Part shown: one piece after another, positions 47,801 through 62,084 of the stretch
Layout: each line of letters opens with the position of its first letter
How positions within the stretch are numbered: the first letter of the stretch is position 1
Origin: Trichoplax adhaerens
Taxonomy: Eukaryota > Placozoa > Uniplacotomia > Trichoplacea > Trichoplacidae
Reading direction: 5' to 3'
Assembly (NCBI RefSeq): GCF_000150275.1
Contig: NW_002060944.1
Span: forward strand, 6,856,564-6,920,563
Length of the DNA stretch: 64,000 bases
The notes under the pieces: model-generated
What the model was told of the DNA's origin: nothing
Seen by the model: the letters and a program-made list of their open reading frames with translations, nothing else
The model's database searches: none
Program-made: the position numbers and the translations under genes

Positions 47801-50800
47801 TGTCGATGGCAGCCGATGGTCGTACACCAATACATTTTGCAGCATCTGCCGGCAATCATGATATTATAACATTTTTAATCAGTTATGGTAAGGAAATGGG
47901 CTTTTTGTACGTTAGAATGACTTTTATTATCCTAAAAGATATTTACCATAGTATACCCATTAAATATTAGATTAAATCTTATATTTAAATCCTACTTTCT
48001 TATTCTGTCACAGTGCCCACTTGCGGTTTTAGCCCTGGGGACATTATTGATAAATCAGATGGTGTTGGTAATACTGCTCTCCATTTAGCTGTTCAATACG
48101 GCCATAAGAAGGTAACTAAAAGCCATACATTTCAAATATTACCTGAATAAATTGCTCAAGCCCTCATTGGATAAAATATACATATATCTGATATTTATTT
48201 ATCTTAATCAGGCGGTCGAAGTTTGCCTTAATAATAATGCAAAAATTAACGAGCAGACGGTTAGTTACATTGAAATAATCATTTTATTCAAGGATCCAAA
48301 CTCTGTATGAGACATTTAGTGTTGATATTAATTAATTCTGAAAGATGCGATTCTCGAGTTTTTTTAATTTAAATTTGATTGATACAGGTTTAGTAGATTA
48401 AGCAACATTAAATTGTGTATTAGACAGAGGTTGATGATGAGATAGCTTGAGCCTTGTACGTACTATTTGTTCTCAGTATTTTTAAGGCCTAGACTGATAG
48501 CTTACCCGGTAATAAAGTACTAAGCAGTATTCTCGGACATTAAGCGTTTATCCCTTTGCAAAATTTGAATGGGCGAGGACTACTGATTACATTAAATTGC
48601 CAACCTAACGTAGTAGCAGTCAGGGTATTACAGCAAGATATATACCAAAAATAATTCAATGCAGTATACTGTAAATTTATTATCGTTGCAGGGCAGTTTA
48701 TGAATGTTGTTGTAAATGTCCAACAGATACGTTATAGTACTGACTACATTAGAATTTGATCATTGTTCATATAGTTTTATTATTATATGAAGTAATTTAT
48801 AGCGTAAAATCATAGATAATTGTTCTAGTAATTCAGCTTCAAGATAAAGAATATTTCATTTTTTAAATATTTAGTTCAACTTAACGACACCCTTACATTT
48901 GGCTGCTCAAAATGGACATGATGAAATTATTGTTAGCTTGCTTAACGCTGGCTCACGAGTTAATATTGAAGATGCTGATGGATTAACTCCACTTAATAGG
49001 TATTATTTAGGACTGATTGTTGTCTCCTGTTGATACAGTTATGCATTTTAGCCACTACCATAAAACTAAACTAAGCTGTTTTCGTTTCTGACCTATAGAG
49101 CGGCATTATTTGGACGTCCGGAAGCTGTATCTGTATTAATCAATAAAGTTAGTAATAAAGATAAAATCCATGTAATGATTACGAAATGCTGATAATGTTG
49201 ACTATGTCTACATCTGATTGAATTATTATTTCCTCCCCTTAGTAACATTGATTCATGAGAGTAATCGTGTACTACGTTTATTGGACCGTTTATTAAATAG
49301 TCAATTAATTATTATGAAGAAAAAGACTTGTTGAGAGCAAATTGCATTATATTTTCCCTTCATTTTTCAAGTTATGTTATTTTTATCAAACATTTCGTAA
49401 GATAAATATTAGAATTTCATTTTTTAATGAATGTTACTTTTAAGCTATAGCATTTAATAATAGATAATTTTGGAAGCATTAAGCGATCGTAAAACTTGAC
49501 CATCAAATATATTTTGAATACAGTATAGACAATTTTTAGAATAGAACATCTAAATGTATCACAGTAAGTCCGTCATCAGTAAAAATTTGTATGGTAATTT
49601 GATGTCACTTCCCTGTTATATATATCCCTACGTCTATGATAGATTTTAACTTATTTGTTATTATTTATACACGATTAAATTTATTTTATTACGCTATTAT
49701 AGTTACTAATATAGACTTATTATTTAGGGGGCTGTTATAGATTCCGCCGATGAAGAAGGATTCACGCCATTAATCAATGCTTGTAGAAAAGGCCATCAAG
49801 AGGTTGTCGATATACTATTAAACAATAAAGTTGACACTCAAATTTCTGATGGATCGGAAAGAACTTGCTTACATTGGGCTGTATTATCTGGAAATATTGA
49901 GATTATCAGATTGCTCATTAATGTAAGTGAATACGACAAAAAACGTATAGATCATGAATTGCACCGCTAGTATTTATAGCGTAATTAGTGCTTTACACAA
50001 TCATGGAAACATGCAGCTAAGATATCATTATTATTTTTTTCCTATTTTTTTAGTGTAGTAGTAAAGAACTGATTGGTAAAGCAGATAGAAATGGCTCCAC
50101 ACCATTTCATTATTCAGCAGAGGGAGGTTATTACGAGGTTAGTTCTTAAAAACTTTTGCATAGATATCGTATAGTACGTAAGCAGCTTTCTGAGACTTTG
50201 CTATTTTTCATTTAATAAATAAGTTCATCAATTAGATTATCAGTAATAAGTAATAAAAAGTCTATAAAGTATCTTCTTATACATTTATCGCTGTAAGCAC
50301 CACCTCGAGTATAATTAAATACGAGTATTATTTTTTTATGTATGTAGATTTTAGACTTCTTTCTACAGAATAAAGCTAATCCTACAAAAGAAGATGATGA
50401 AGAACATACCCCTCTGCATTTAGCTGCAATGTAAGTTTTTATAGATTCTCATTGATTTTTATTAATCTTGGTAGAACAAAGAATATTTTAAAATTCTATT
50501 ATTCATATCAACATATACTAAAAGCTTACTTCTAATAAATGCAGTAGTTGTTACTAATTAAATTAGAATATATTATCTATTTACTTGTAAGTGACTAATT
50601 GGTACCGTATTCATATTCTCATGAGTTAAATTTATAGAATAAGGTATTATAAATATTTCCTTTAAGCATTAGAAATGCTATATAGATGCTCGTTACAAGC
50701 ATTCAGATCAGAGAAAAGAGTTTACATCAAAATACTACAGTATTATTGTCATCGAACTTTTTCTCAAGTTTTGATTCACGTATTGATTACTACTGTTAAT

Positions 50801-53800
50801 GATATTTTTGCAAAACTTAGGAATGGACATACTAGCTGCGTATCAATCTTATTAGCTGCTGATTCCTCTATAATTAATGATGCTAATATTAAAGGACAAA
50901 CACCGGTCCATCTTGCATGCAAGCGTGGCCACATTGCGTGTGTTAAGGTGTTATTGCAGTATGGAGCAAATCTATCCCGGACGTAAGTTAAGAGTAAATA
51001 ATAATAACCAACCAAAGAAAATAGTGATACTATACTGTATAGGTAATACCATTTCGAAGCAGTGATAATAAAATCAGTTTATAGATTTATTTTAGATTTA
51101 CTATCTTTGCGAAACATCCTATAATTATGTTTTACCAATGTACTTGAACTACTATTCAAAAGGGATGATTATCGACTATCGCCGTTAGAGTATACTGCTA
51201 TCTACGGTCATCCCGAAACTATGAAGATTTTACTCGAAAGTAAAGCATCCATCAACACAACTGATCGTAGTAAGGTTAGTTGAGTTTACAGAGATAGATA
51301 ATATCTTAGCCTTTATATCTCAACCTAAGTATGATTTCTCACGGACATCTCTGTAGAATACTCCTCTGCATTTAGCGGCCAAATATGGGAATACTAAAAT
51401 CATCCGATTACTTCTTGACAATGGTGCTGATATAACTGCCCTTAATGATCGGAGTCAAACATGCTTAGATGTAGCAATAGAAAACAAGAGAAAAGAGGCT
51501 GCAGTATCATTCGTAAAGCATAGAAGGTTAATATGGAGCCATTATTTGCTTTAAATATCCAAATTAATTCTTTTTCCTATCTCACAGTTAAACCAATTTC
51601 CTATGTTCTTATAATTCATGACTTTATACGTACTAGAGAATACGCGCGTAATTATCTATCAAATATTATAGTATTTTCTTTCAGTAGCAGTGATTAATAA
51701 CGTATTTAAAAGCACTACTAGTCACTGTTTTATTCTTGACTGATTTTGTGATATGTTAAATCCTATCAGAAATGCCCTCGATTTAAGCCATAAGACTAAC
51801 TGTATCAAAAAACTGAAGTATAGTATTGCTCCTTATTAGCAACTAAAACTTTAATTTACTGTCAAGACTAAAGTGCTGATTGTAATATATGACACAGTTT
51901 TCGATTGCGGATTGGATTGTAGTTCAGTTACAGTCGTATCATGGACCATTATACCCATTTAAACTAAATGTTACAAAGCGTTTATTTTGCATTTAGCTTC
52001 CGTATATAGTGAACTAAATATGTTTAATTATATTAAATATATTATATCATTTCCCCTCATATTATTAAGATGGCATGAAATACTTGAAGATTATGGCGGT
52101 AACAAAGAGCCTCCAATGAAGAAATTAATCGAAGTCTTACCGGAAGCGGCTAAGGTCTATTTTGTGTTATTGATGTGTATTCGTATTTTAATGTATTTAT
52201 GACAGTAGCTCAAGTATCGGATCTATCTTACATTTTTTTTAGCTTAGTTCTAATTGTGTTATCGACGAATTTTCACAGTAGTTTGCAGTAGTAACAAAAG
52301 TAAATAATAATTTATTCGAAATAGGTTGTTTTAGATCGATCGATTGAATCATCTCCATTACCAGAAAAACATCCCAATTATACAGTAAGGCATACTATAC
52401 ATAATCTTATTTTTACTAAAACTTAAAAATTATTTAATTGCAAAAAGATGAGCCGAAGGACATCAAATTATGTTGAAACCGACAACAGTATTTTTTTAAG
52501 TGAAGCCATTTAATCATCACTGTTTTGTTACAGATTACCTACAATTATCAGTATATAGACACTGATCCAGCCGATCCACGCAGGAAAGGGCAACATTATT
52601 CAGCAATGAAAGTAAATATAAAGTAGCTATTAACAGTGATTGCTTGTGCTAAAATATTTACTATAATGTTACTCATTTTTGCCATAGAAACTGTGATTGA
52701 TAAATGTGATTAATGTCTTACTACATCTAGGAAATGGTTGATAACGATCGTGAAGATCTTCTTAATCACCCATTATGTCAATCTTTGTTAAGTTTAAAGT
52801 GGTAAATAATAGTAAATAGGTCCATGACTGCTTCTCGAGAGCGGTCGACATGCATGATATTTGTGAAGTAATGAAATGAAAGTATACTAGATATCTGTAT
52901 ATTCTTTATCACTAACCCCTGCTTTTCAAATTTTGATGATAGGAACTTATATGGACGATGGTTTTTCATGCTTAATCTATTATCCTACGTCTTCTTTTTG
53001 ACATTATTGACTACATTTGCTTCTGCAACTGCCACTAAGTCTTACAATTTAACATTTTATTGTCGTGACTGCTGTAATAGAAGTTATCAACCAAACTTAA
53101 CTGCGGAATTTTATAACCTAACTCAGGTAAATTTTTACGAATAAATCGTTAATTTTGCCAATAATATTCAATAGCGTCTTAAAACGAGTTGATAATACTC
53201 TTATTATATAATTCTCAGCTCATACTTAAATTGAACCTATGTTGTTATTATATTTCTCACCCTACTTTATTAGCTACACAGCTGAATTCCGTTTATGTAT
53301 TTATTTTATGCCATTAATACAGCTGTCACAACCGATGTGGTTTATTAAGTATATTACATTTGGTTTCGGATGTTTCGGGTTACTGAAAGAAATTGTTCAG
53401 TTGGTACAACAGGTAATAATAATTAAGTAATTGTTAGAAAATTCATTTCATTCATCTTTATAACAATACTTAAAAAGGGAGACAGTATTTAATTTACTCA
53501 CTGTATACACTATCATAGACTACTAGATATATCAGGTACATCTAGTAGCCCATGATACTATACAGTTATTCTGCGGTTTGTAGCAAACTCTGTATAGGTG
53601 TTATAAAAATTTTCTAGCACAGGAAATTCGCTTAACTAAGCTATCTGAATCTAATCGATCAGTTTTATGTCGTAGAATAATGAGTTTTGATCAAATCCCA
53701 ATTACTATACGCTAAGAATAATTATATATAATTGCTGTTACTATTTATTAAGATCATATTAAAGAAATTAGCTAAATTTCCTTAATCATTCCATTAAAAT

Positions 53801-56402
53801 AATTAATCAAGAAATAAATAAGTAATAAATTCACCAATGATGAAACGAGAATTGTTACAACTTCGCTTTTAATCTTTTTATTTGATCTATGATCGCAGTA
53901 GACAAGTGAGAGTTTGCAAGGAGAAGAATTGTTTTAACAACTTGCTAGCATATAACATTGAAAACTAAAACAGTCTATGATGTTTTGATTATAGGGTGGT
54001 CGCTATTTTAACTTCGAAAATGCTTTAGAATGGGTACTGTATTTTTCTTCATTTCTGTACTTGTTCCCATTCTCATTCGATTCGGGAGTAAACTTTTTTC
54101 AAAGTTGCCCGCCTATCAAATCACAATTGCTATGGGGCTCAATTGCAATTGTTTTAGCCTGGATCAATATGTTGCTTTACTTCAAGCGGTTAGCATTATA
54201 CTCTTTAGTTTATATCAGCCGCGATAGATAGTTACATCAGTATAAATAGATTGTTTTACAAAGATACCTAAATATAACTTTTATTAGAAGAATTAGATCT
54301 AAATGAATCAATCTTATTTATTTCATTTCTTACCAATTTAATATAGGTTTACAGTTGGGATATACGTTGTCATGTTTGTGACTGTATTAAAAAATGTACT
54401 GAAGGTAAATTTATTGTGTAATGTCGAAGCTAATTCAATCGGACTTAAATTCTTTACTGAAATAAGCATCATTTATGCCATTTATTATCAATAGGTTTTG
54501 ATTCTGTTCAGTATGTTTATTATTGGATTTGGATTATCCTTTTATCGAGTCTCAAATGTACTTCGTTGTACAACATTTAACAACAATTGTACCGTTTTTA
54601 ATCCGACGTCAGTAAGTGGTTGTTACCTCTTGAATTAGACCAAACCTAAGATCAAATACTTCATCTTTCAATGTTATACACAGGAGATCATTAAGAGGCT
54701 AATAAATAGAATTAAGATTCAGTTGTTAATGTTACGTTAAGAGTTGTAATTGACATCTTTACTTGATCACTGAGCTGCTCTAAATATGTATACCCTATGA
54801 ATCGTGGAATAGGCATTTTATAATGTTACAATTCTACTTTTAGCTTACGGTCTTTGGGACACCAACCTTCTCTATGATTAAATCATTCATTATGATGCAA
54901 GGAGAATTTGAATTTGTTGACGACTTTGTTACTGGAGCAATCAGTCAAACAGCTAATCAAAGATTAACATATCCATATTTTACATTTGCGATATTTGTTA
55001 TCTTCGTTATTATTATGGCTATCGTCTTAATGAATATGATGGTAATTGCATGAATTCCTATTCTTATAGGAAATGAATAATAGAGTACAATGTAGACTAC
55101 TGTATGACAACTGTTATTACTAAAAATGACAACTTTAGGTTGGTTTAGCGGTAGGCGATATCGAAGCGGTTCAGAAATTTGCTAGCTTAAGTAGGATTAA
55201 AAGACAGGTAATGTCAACAGAAACGTCCTTATTTAGCATGGCATTTCTGTATTAATCTTTGGTAATGGAGTTGGTTAAATAGTAGAATTTGGCTGCTTAT
55301 CTAAAGAAATTTCATAGAATAGTTTTAATCTTAAAATAACGTAAGGAACTTGTAAACTTATTTAAGGTGGAGTCATTCGATGATATGGAAAGTGTTTTAC
55401 CGATAAGCATCCTAAAGTTGACCTATCGACCTAAAGTCGTTGCTAAACCTAACGTTACTAGATCAAAGGTACTGCTATGATATAATTTCTATTAATTGCG
55501 TCATATGCCTTTTCTGTAACTTAGTTAACATTTTATCTAAGGTAATATTTTTTCAATTTCTTGTATCAATACTTAATAAGAATTGTTATTTTATAACAAT
55601 AATTTATTACGATGACCCGCTAGCGACTGTTGTAGTGGTTGTATAAGGTGTCTTTTGTGTTAATGTATCATTCATTTATTCTTACACGTTTAATAATACG
55701 CTTCATAATACGTCGGTCTATGCGTATCCGTACTTTAGTATGAAATAGTTTTTCTTGACTATTTTACCTTATTCACAAAATTGATCTGTTATGGCTCTCA
55801 TAATGATAATTATTAGTTCCCGAGTTAAATATGGTGCAATTTTTTATGTACTATGTTCAAACGGAATATCATTTTATAGCAGTAATTAATATAATTTTAT
55901 GTTCACACCGTTACTAATTTTCGTTTTAAGGCTTACGAATTTTTCAAGCTGGCACAAAAGAAGATCGAAGACTATACTTCTGAATACTTTGAAAGTAATA
56001 CGCAAGATCGACAGACAGATTTAGTTAATTATTTCCAAGATGAAATTGAGACATATAAGAAAAGGTGCAAATATCACCTCATCTTTCAATTCGCAATTGA
56101 TCTTTATTATATACTTACTTATCTGTGAACCTTTACTACTTTCTTGATATAATATTAGAATTGCATCATTACATGGTTATATGACGCTTCAAACAGAAGT
56201 GTTGATGAAGATTAATTCAAAACTGTGCAAAAAAGATGGCAAAGCATCTACTCTCCGCACACCTCGTCCCTCCAGTGCTCAACCGCTACCTTCTCGTATT
56301 GCTGATGAGCTAATTAATATAGCCAAGACAGCAACAGAACCAGATATAGGGGATGAACCAGTTGTAGTATCTAATGATGACGATCATTTATCGGCATTAT
56401 AA
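44879..56402 (+). CDS. TRPA1: TRPA1-like cation channel with 16 ankyrin repeats
   Basis: Sensory non-selective cation channel. Thirty exons join without phase error to 1174 residues (human 1119): 44879-45031, 45883-46048, 46597-46663, 47276-47384, 47460-47567, 47776-47887, 48014-48111, 48212-48259, 48875-48999, 49099-49147, 49728-49922, 50054-50137, 50348-50430, 50821-50982, 51163-51274, 51357-51526, 52070-52154, 52325-52384, 52534-52611, 52731-52801, 52943-53126, 53323-53412, 53995-54188, 54347-54404, 54495-54611, 54844-55041, 55139-55207, 55367-55468, 55931-56064, 56159-56402. I count about 16 ankyrin repeats by TPLHLA-type motifs, the TRPA1 number. Then the DLLNHPLC pre-S1 segment, S1 (about 718-738), S2 ending LLKEIVQLVQQ, S4-S5 (AWINMLLYFKRF...GIYVVMF), pore MQGEFEF (944-950), S6 ending IVLMNMM (992) and TRP-like helix VGLAVGDIEAVQK. 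Membership in TRPA is firm; one-to-one orthology with vertebrate TRPA1 is inferred. Confidence 0.93.
45105..45540 (+). repeat. Diverged direct repeats in TRPA1 intron 1
   Basis: Three related segments begin TCTTAAAATTGCTTTT at about 45111, TCTTAAAGTTGCTTTC at about 45240 and TCTTGAAATTGCTTTT at about 45467. In the first two it is followed by ATACTGTA, GACCAC and ATCTAAAT; the third is more diverged. Spacing about 130 and 227 bp. Non-coding. Confidence 0.65.
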
Positions 56403-58703
56403 GTTATTTTATGAGGGCTATTGACAGCGATATCTTAAAGGAACTCATCTATCTGTTTCTTGTAATTAGTAATGAATCCGCTAATATATTTATATTCGGT
56501 ATAAATTTTATCTGCGCAATAGATATATATGACTCATGGAAACGAATATGATTAGCATTATCTGATATGCTATTAACGTGTGGTATTTTTATTCTTGCGA
56601 GTATCATAGAGAACAATATAATTACAAATGGCTATATATATTCCAGTTGCCAATTTTGTAGATGTACTATTAGTCAAATTCATGATCTAAGCCTTATCAC
56701 ATGGTCCGAGGTATTACTTTGACAAAATTCCATGGAATGCGCGGTCAATTAGACTAGTTGATTTTATCACTGTTTGCGCCGTCAGTGCGGTATTATCTTA
56801 GGTTTAACTATCCGTAAGATAAACTTTATTATGCTCTTATACGAATGTACTACGATATGTGTGACAGTATTCTCAATCTTTAATGATTACGGTTTACTAG
56901 CGATATTGCTATCTTACACCTAGTAACTTTTAAGGACTAAATATGTCGAATTACAACTTTGGTGTTAACCAAGTTCGAGTTTTATTTAATGAATGAAAGC
57001 CCAAGTATTTTTCTACCACTCTTAATAATTGAAGTCATCAAAGACTCCGCTTTAACTCCAATACTGATTAAAATTATCATGCTATAAGAAAATTTGCATG
57101 ATTTCGGAATATTGTTTCGTTGGTATTGTTCAATATAGATCGCTCGACTGTTCTCGTTTGTTTTATTGGCATATCCTATTACTTGTTATTAAATTATAAT
57201 CAAAATTGTTGACGTTTGGGTATTATTATTTATGCTTGCTCAAGATAATTCGAAATGGACTTTGTAGAAGATACACTTATTTAAAATTTCTTAAATGTAT
57301 AGTATCACTAATTGCATAATAAAATTTACTTTCGGTTATTATGAGTTATCGTCTTGTAGCAACGTATAATCTGGGACACTTTATTCTATAGCAAGACCAA
57401 TTTTCGATCACTAAGTATTTATAAGTAATGAATGATTTATTTCTCCATGAGCTTATATCGTAATAAGGTAAATTTTATGATCTAACAAGTGGAGAATCGA
57501 TAAATGCAGCAGTAGTTTAATTGCCGTAATCAATCAACTGTAGTTAGACTAAACGTGGTGATAAGTGTAGCTTTAACAATATTGATAGGCAGTTAGTTTT
57601 TATTAACCTAGTAAAATGGTATAAAGTTATTGCTTCTATTGTAACTAGATTTTGATAGCATCAATAGAAAATTATTTTGGGTGGGTAATCTATAACTAAC
57701 TCCATGTTACATCAAATCATAAAGTTATTAGAAGTTGATATTTAGCAATTTGCAATTCACAATTTTGTACAACTTGTTATTTGAAATATTTACGAAGCTT
57801 TGAAATTCTTCAAATTTAATTTACGGAGTATCGAGTTGCTCCACACCATTAAATAGAATAAACTAGGTTTTATGTAGAAATCTATTAATAATAATTAAGG
57901 TCCGTTGTTATAGCTAGTCCAGCGTATCGTCTACTTCAGATAAAGAAAAATCTCTCTATTCAATGAACAGTGTTGATTCTTGATATTCGTATTGTAATGA
58001 TGTGAGTTTCAATCTATTCATTGCATCTCCTTATTAGATTAGCTACATCGCGAAATATTAAGAAGCCAGTTTAAAAACTTTAATAATTGATTGCATTTAG
58101 GCATTTATTATATCTTTTAGTAGTCGCATTAGCGTATTTTAATTTCTTTTTTAGATAACATGAAAATAACAGTACATTTTTTGTTCTATTTATTTTTATG
58201 GAAATCCTTAAAGTATTATAAGTGTTGTCCTGTTGTCTATCTTTGAATGTTTATCTTCATATATGCTGTGTATACGTTTGTAAAATATGAATGTTTCATT
58301 CTTCATACCTTCACATTTTTCTATAGCAAAGCTAACTATAAATCGTCTATTGGTTATTTTAAAGACAACACAGCTGAATTATTTATAATGTTATCATCTT
58401 CACATTTGACTCCTTGTCCTACTATTTCTATCGATTTCGTTGAATGTTATTGGATAAGCTTAATAGACATGAACATTGAGGGGGGAGTGTACAGTATTCT
58501 TTATTTGTTTTAATGGAACTGCATGATTAATGATCGACTACATCGAACTTGTAATCCATCTTCAACTTGCGATTTCTATAAGCACATACTATTAATTTGT
58601 CCTCTGTATCATACAATATTCTTCATTGTCAATTTTAATAAGGCTTCATGGCTCATCAGAAACCACATCTAGTTGTTTATCTCTGATTTAAAAATTACAG
58701 AGT
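56403..58703. other. TRPA1 3' flank, no gene seen
   Basis: AT-rich sequence with no recognisable exon on either strand. The frame 58247-58513 plus has no known domain. No array. Confidence 0.55.
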
Positions 58704-59473
58704 ATACTGGATAAAATGCAATCAACAAAATGATAATAGAATCGTTATGAAGAGTCATTGTAACTTCTTTCAACTATAATTTGCAAGCTATAAAATGCCA
58801 CTAAAACAGTTTAAGCAATCACAGCATTTCAATCATAGTTGGCAATCAGTAAAATGATAATGGGCTGTTTTAAGCAATCATTACATTTATTTCAAGCATA
58901 TTTGCAAACAACAAAATGGCTTTAAACACGGTTTTAAGCAATTATAACATTTACGTATTTTAAGCATAATTTGTAGCAACTGTTTCTAAGCCAAGTCATC
59001 ATCATCAGACTATTAGTATAACACTAAAACACCCTAAAATAATGAACAGTCATCCTGCTGATGAAAGAAAGTTTGCAATATTCGTATGCCTAATTATCAT
59101 GACTAGAATGTGGCCTGTGAATCAATCAATACCGGCTTTCCCTCCCACTTTACTAGCCAATGATGAATCGATAGTCAACTGATGATTTGCAAGCAACAAA
59201 ATGGAACTACAATAATACAGTTTTTGAGCAATGATAGCATTAACAGTATTTTGAGCATAATTTTGTAGCAACTATTTTAGAACCAAATCATTATCGCCAG
59301 ACTATTAGTGGAACGCCCTAAATAATTGGACAGTCATCCTGTTGATGAAAGAAAGGCTACAATATTCGTATACCTACCTGTGGTGACTAAAAAGTAGCCA
59401 GAGAGTCAATCAATACCGGCTTTCCTCTCCTACTTTATTAGCCAATAATGATTCGATCGATAGTCGACTGATG
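58704..59473. repeat. Degenerate ~65-bp repeats and a 285-bp direct duplication
   Basis: From 58704 to about 58970, roughly 60-70-bp units share GCAA..AACAAAATG...TTTTAAGCAAT..TAACATTT...AAGCATA. A longer block 58904-59188 is repeated directly as 59189-59473, sharing AGACTATTAGT, ACAGTCATCCTG, TGATGAAAGAAAG, CAATATTCGTAT and TCAATCAATACCGGCTTTCC. The copies differ by many substitutions, so the duplication is old. Non-coding. Confidence 0.8.
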
Positions 59474-60138
59474 ACGTTGTACTGATAAAGTAAAGTCTAT
59501 TCTTATCTTTATCAATTTAACATTGTTCAATGAGGGGAAAACAATATAAAATTAAGGTGGGTTCTATTGTTTATTCATACCCAACCGCTGTTATCGCCAC
59601 TATCTAAGGATCAAACAATAGACATTAATCCAATTAACTCTTATACGAGCCAAGTAAGAAAACTGTGCCCATTTTCTGCGCACGATAGCAGTGGTAATGT
59701 TCCCGATCCAGTCATTAAATCAAGTCATTTTGAGTAGAATACTCCTATAAATTAGTGGATGGAAACAGTTGATTTACAGCACCCAAATTATGTTTACTTT
59801 GCGAATATAGTCAATCCCTGTATTGGATAATAAGTATCACATCAACAATTTAACTACTACAACCATTATTAAGTTTTATTCATAGCCTGCGTACACTGTA
59901 GCGGCAGGCAACGAATTGTTGATCCTCCTGTAGGGAGTAACCTTGATTATCCTCTGCTTTTACGTCCACGATGGAATGAGATAATTAGAGAGCGAGTCTA
60001 CTTTAGACACGCATAAAGATTGAAGTTGTTGGAGACTTTTATTGATATTAGTTGGGATATAATATCCCACTCTAGCCAGGCTTATAAATCGGCAAGATTG
60101 GTCGTTAAACTACAGCGTAAACGTCGTTAAGAATCTAG
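59474..60138. other. Unassigned sequence
   Basis: No exon, array or known motif recognised. Confidence 0.5.
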
Positions 60139-61570
60139 GTAAGAAAATATAGAATTGATCCATTTAAAATATCATCCCAATTCAAAGGAGTCTATGATAG
60201 AGTTCAGACTTGGATATAACATTCAAATCGTGAGAAAAATTTAATCAACACTATAAGATTGATTTGTCAAGTACTACTAGTCTAAATCGTCAAGACCTGT
60301 CCTAAACGATCTTTTATCGTAAGCATTTGCTCATGATTAATCTATATAAGAAAAATGGATTAATCCATTTTAAATATCATCTTAATTCAAGGGAGTCTAC
60401 TGTACTGTATAGTAGAGTTTAGACTAGGACATAACATTCAAGTCTTGAGAAATTTGAGATTGATCTGTCAAGTATTAGTTATCCAAATCGTCGAACCGAG
60501 TCCCCTAATCGATCTTTTATCTTAAGCATTTACTGATAATTAATTAATCCGTACAAGAAAATGAATTAAGCTATTTTAAACATCATCTAATTCGGGGAGT
60601 CTATGATAGTGTTTAGACTTGGAAATAATATTCAGGCTGCGAGACATTTTGTCGATAGTACTAGGGATTTATTTATCGCGCGTTAGCAGATCAAATCGTC
60701 AAGACTTGTCACTAAGCTATCTTTGATCGTAAACACTTGCTGATAGTTAACCTGTATATAAGAAAAATGAATCAATCCATCAGTAAGTATAACCCTAATT
60801 TAAGGGAATCTACTGTAAAGCTTAGACTAGACAAAGTACTAAAGCTGTGTGATATTTTATCGATATTACTTGAGAATAGCTTATCATACTAACGTTAATA
60901 GGCCAAATCGCCAGGACTTGTTTCTGGACTGCGAGTATCTTTAATGGCAAGCATTTACTAATGATAGATTTATATAAGAGAAATGAATTAATACTTTTTC
61001 AAACATTAACCTAGTTTAAGGGAATCTATAGTAAAGCCTAGACTAGATAAAATACTAAAGTTATGGGATATTTTATCGAAATCCCTTGAGATAGATTTTT
61101 GTCATATTAGCTGGTAAACTGTCTTATTTCGCAAGTATTTACTAATCATTAAAGTAAGAATAACGAATTCATCGTTTCAAACATTAGATAGCTTTAGTCA
61201 GAGGTGTCTAAACTTTAAATAACATTATTCTGCCTTGAAATATCAAATCGATAAAACTAAAGATTGATTTATCTTCAGTTAGCAGGCCAATTCGTCTTTA
61301 AACTACTTCTATCGTCAACAATGGCTTATATTGCATAATAGATAATAAAGAATTAATTAATCTAAGTAAGAAATATGAATTAATCATTTTTAAACGTAAT
61401 CATCACTAGAGGAATCTAGAGTATCGTCTAGGCTTTGTTGATATTACTCAAGGTCCATTTCGCTTACGATCACCATAGAGGTAAACGGGGAAGGAAAATT
61501 TGAATATTACGCTACAAAAACTCGTCTGTTAACATTGCTAATAAGTCATAGTACGTTAATTATGATCCAA
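60139..61570. repeat. Old tandem repeat field, ~180-215-bp units
   Basis: At least seven diverged units start with AAGAAAxATGAATTAATC-like sequence at about 60139, 60348, 60555, 60761, 60976, 61156 and 61367. Within a unit, in order: an ATTCAAGGGAGTCTA-like block, TAGACT, a GATATTTTATCGAT-like block, CAAATCGTCAAGAC and AAGCATTTACTGAT. Divergence rises to the right, and the last unit is partial. No coding potential. Confidence 0.82.
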
Positions 61571-62084
61571 GAAAGAGAAATGAGTTGAGTTTTCTTATTG
61601 AAAGCTTGAATATTTCATGACATCGACTTTGGTAGTATTCGATATACGTTTACTCTAAGATTGCTGCACACCATCGAGTTGAACATGGATTCTAACTTAA
61701 TTTCGTCATATTGAACGATTTACGGTGATGATTTCCATCGCCCAGTCTTATAGTACACTCGATAATTGGGATAGAACTCATTCTAGATCGATATAAAAAA
61801 AACTAATCCATAAAAATCGTATAGACAACTGTTGACCACCATAATCTACTGGACAAGATATAACCAGTCATTGTGCATTAACCAATATTTTCATTTCTAC
61901 GCCAACAACGTTAACTTTATTCAATCTTAGCTTTTCGTAATCAATGGCTAGTTGTCATGTTGTCTAACCTATTGGCGTAAATTCGTTGCGTCTAAAATAG
62001 CTCAGGATGTAGTAGAACGTTTTATAATAATCTATTCCATTTGTATAAGAAGGCTAGAATAGTCCACCTGGAAAACTATCGTAG
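61571..62084. other. Unassigned sequence
   Basis: No exon, array or known motif recognised. Confidence 0.5.

Noticed and set aside
49148-49727. Possible extra TRPA1 exon around 49240-49330
   Set aside because: The ankyrin repeat is continuous when exon 49099-49147 joins 49728-49922 (LINK to GAVIDSADEEG); the frame in between has no repeat motif.
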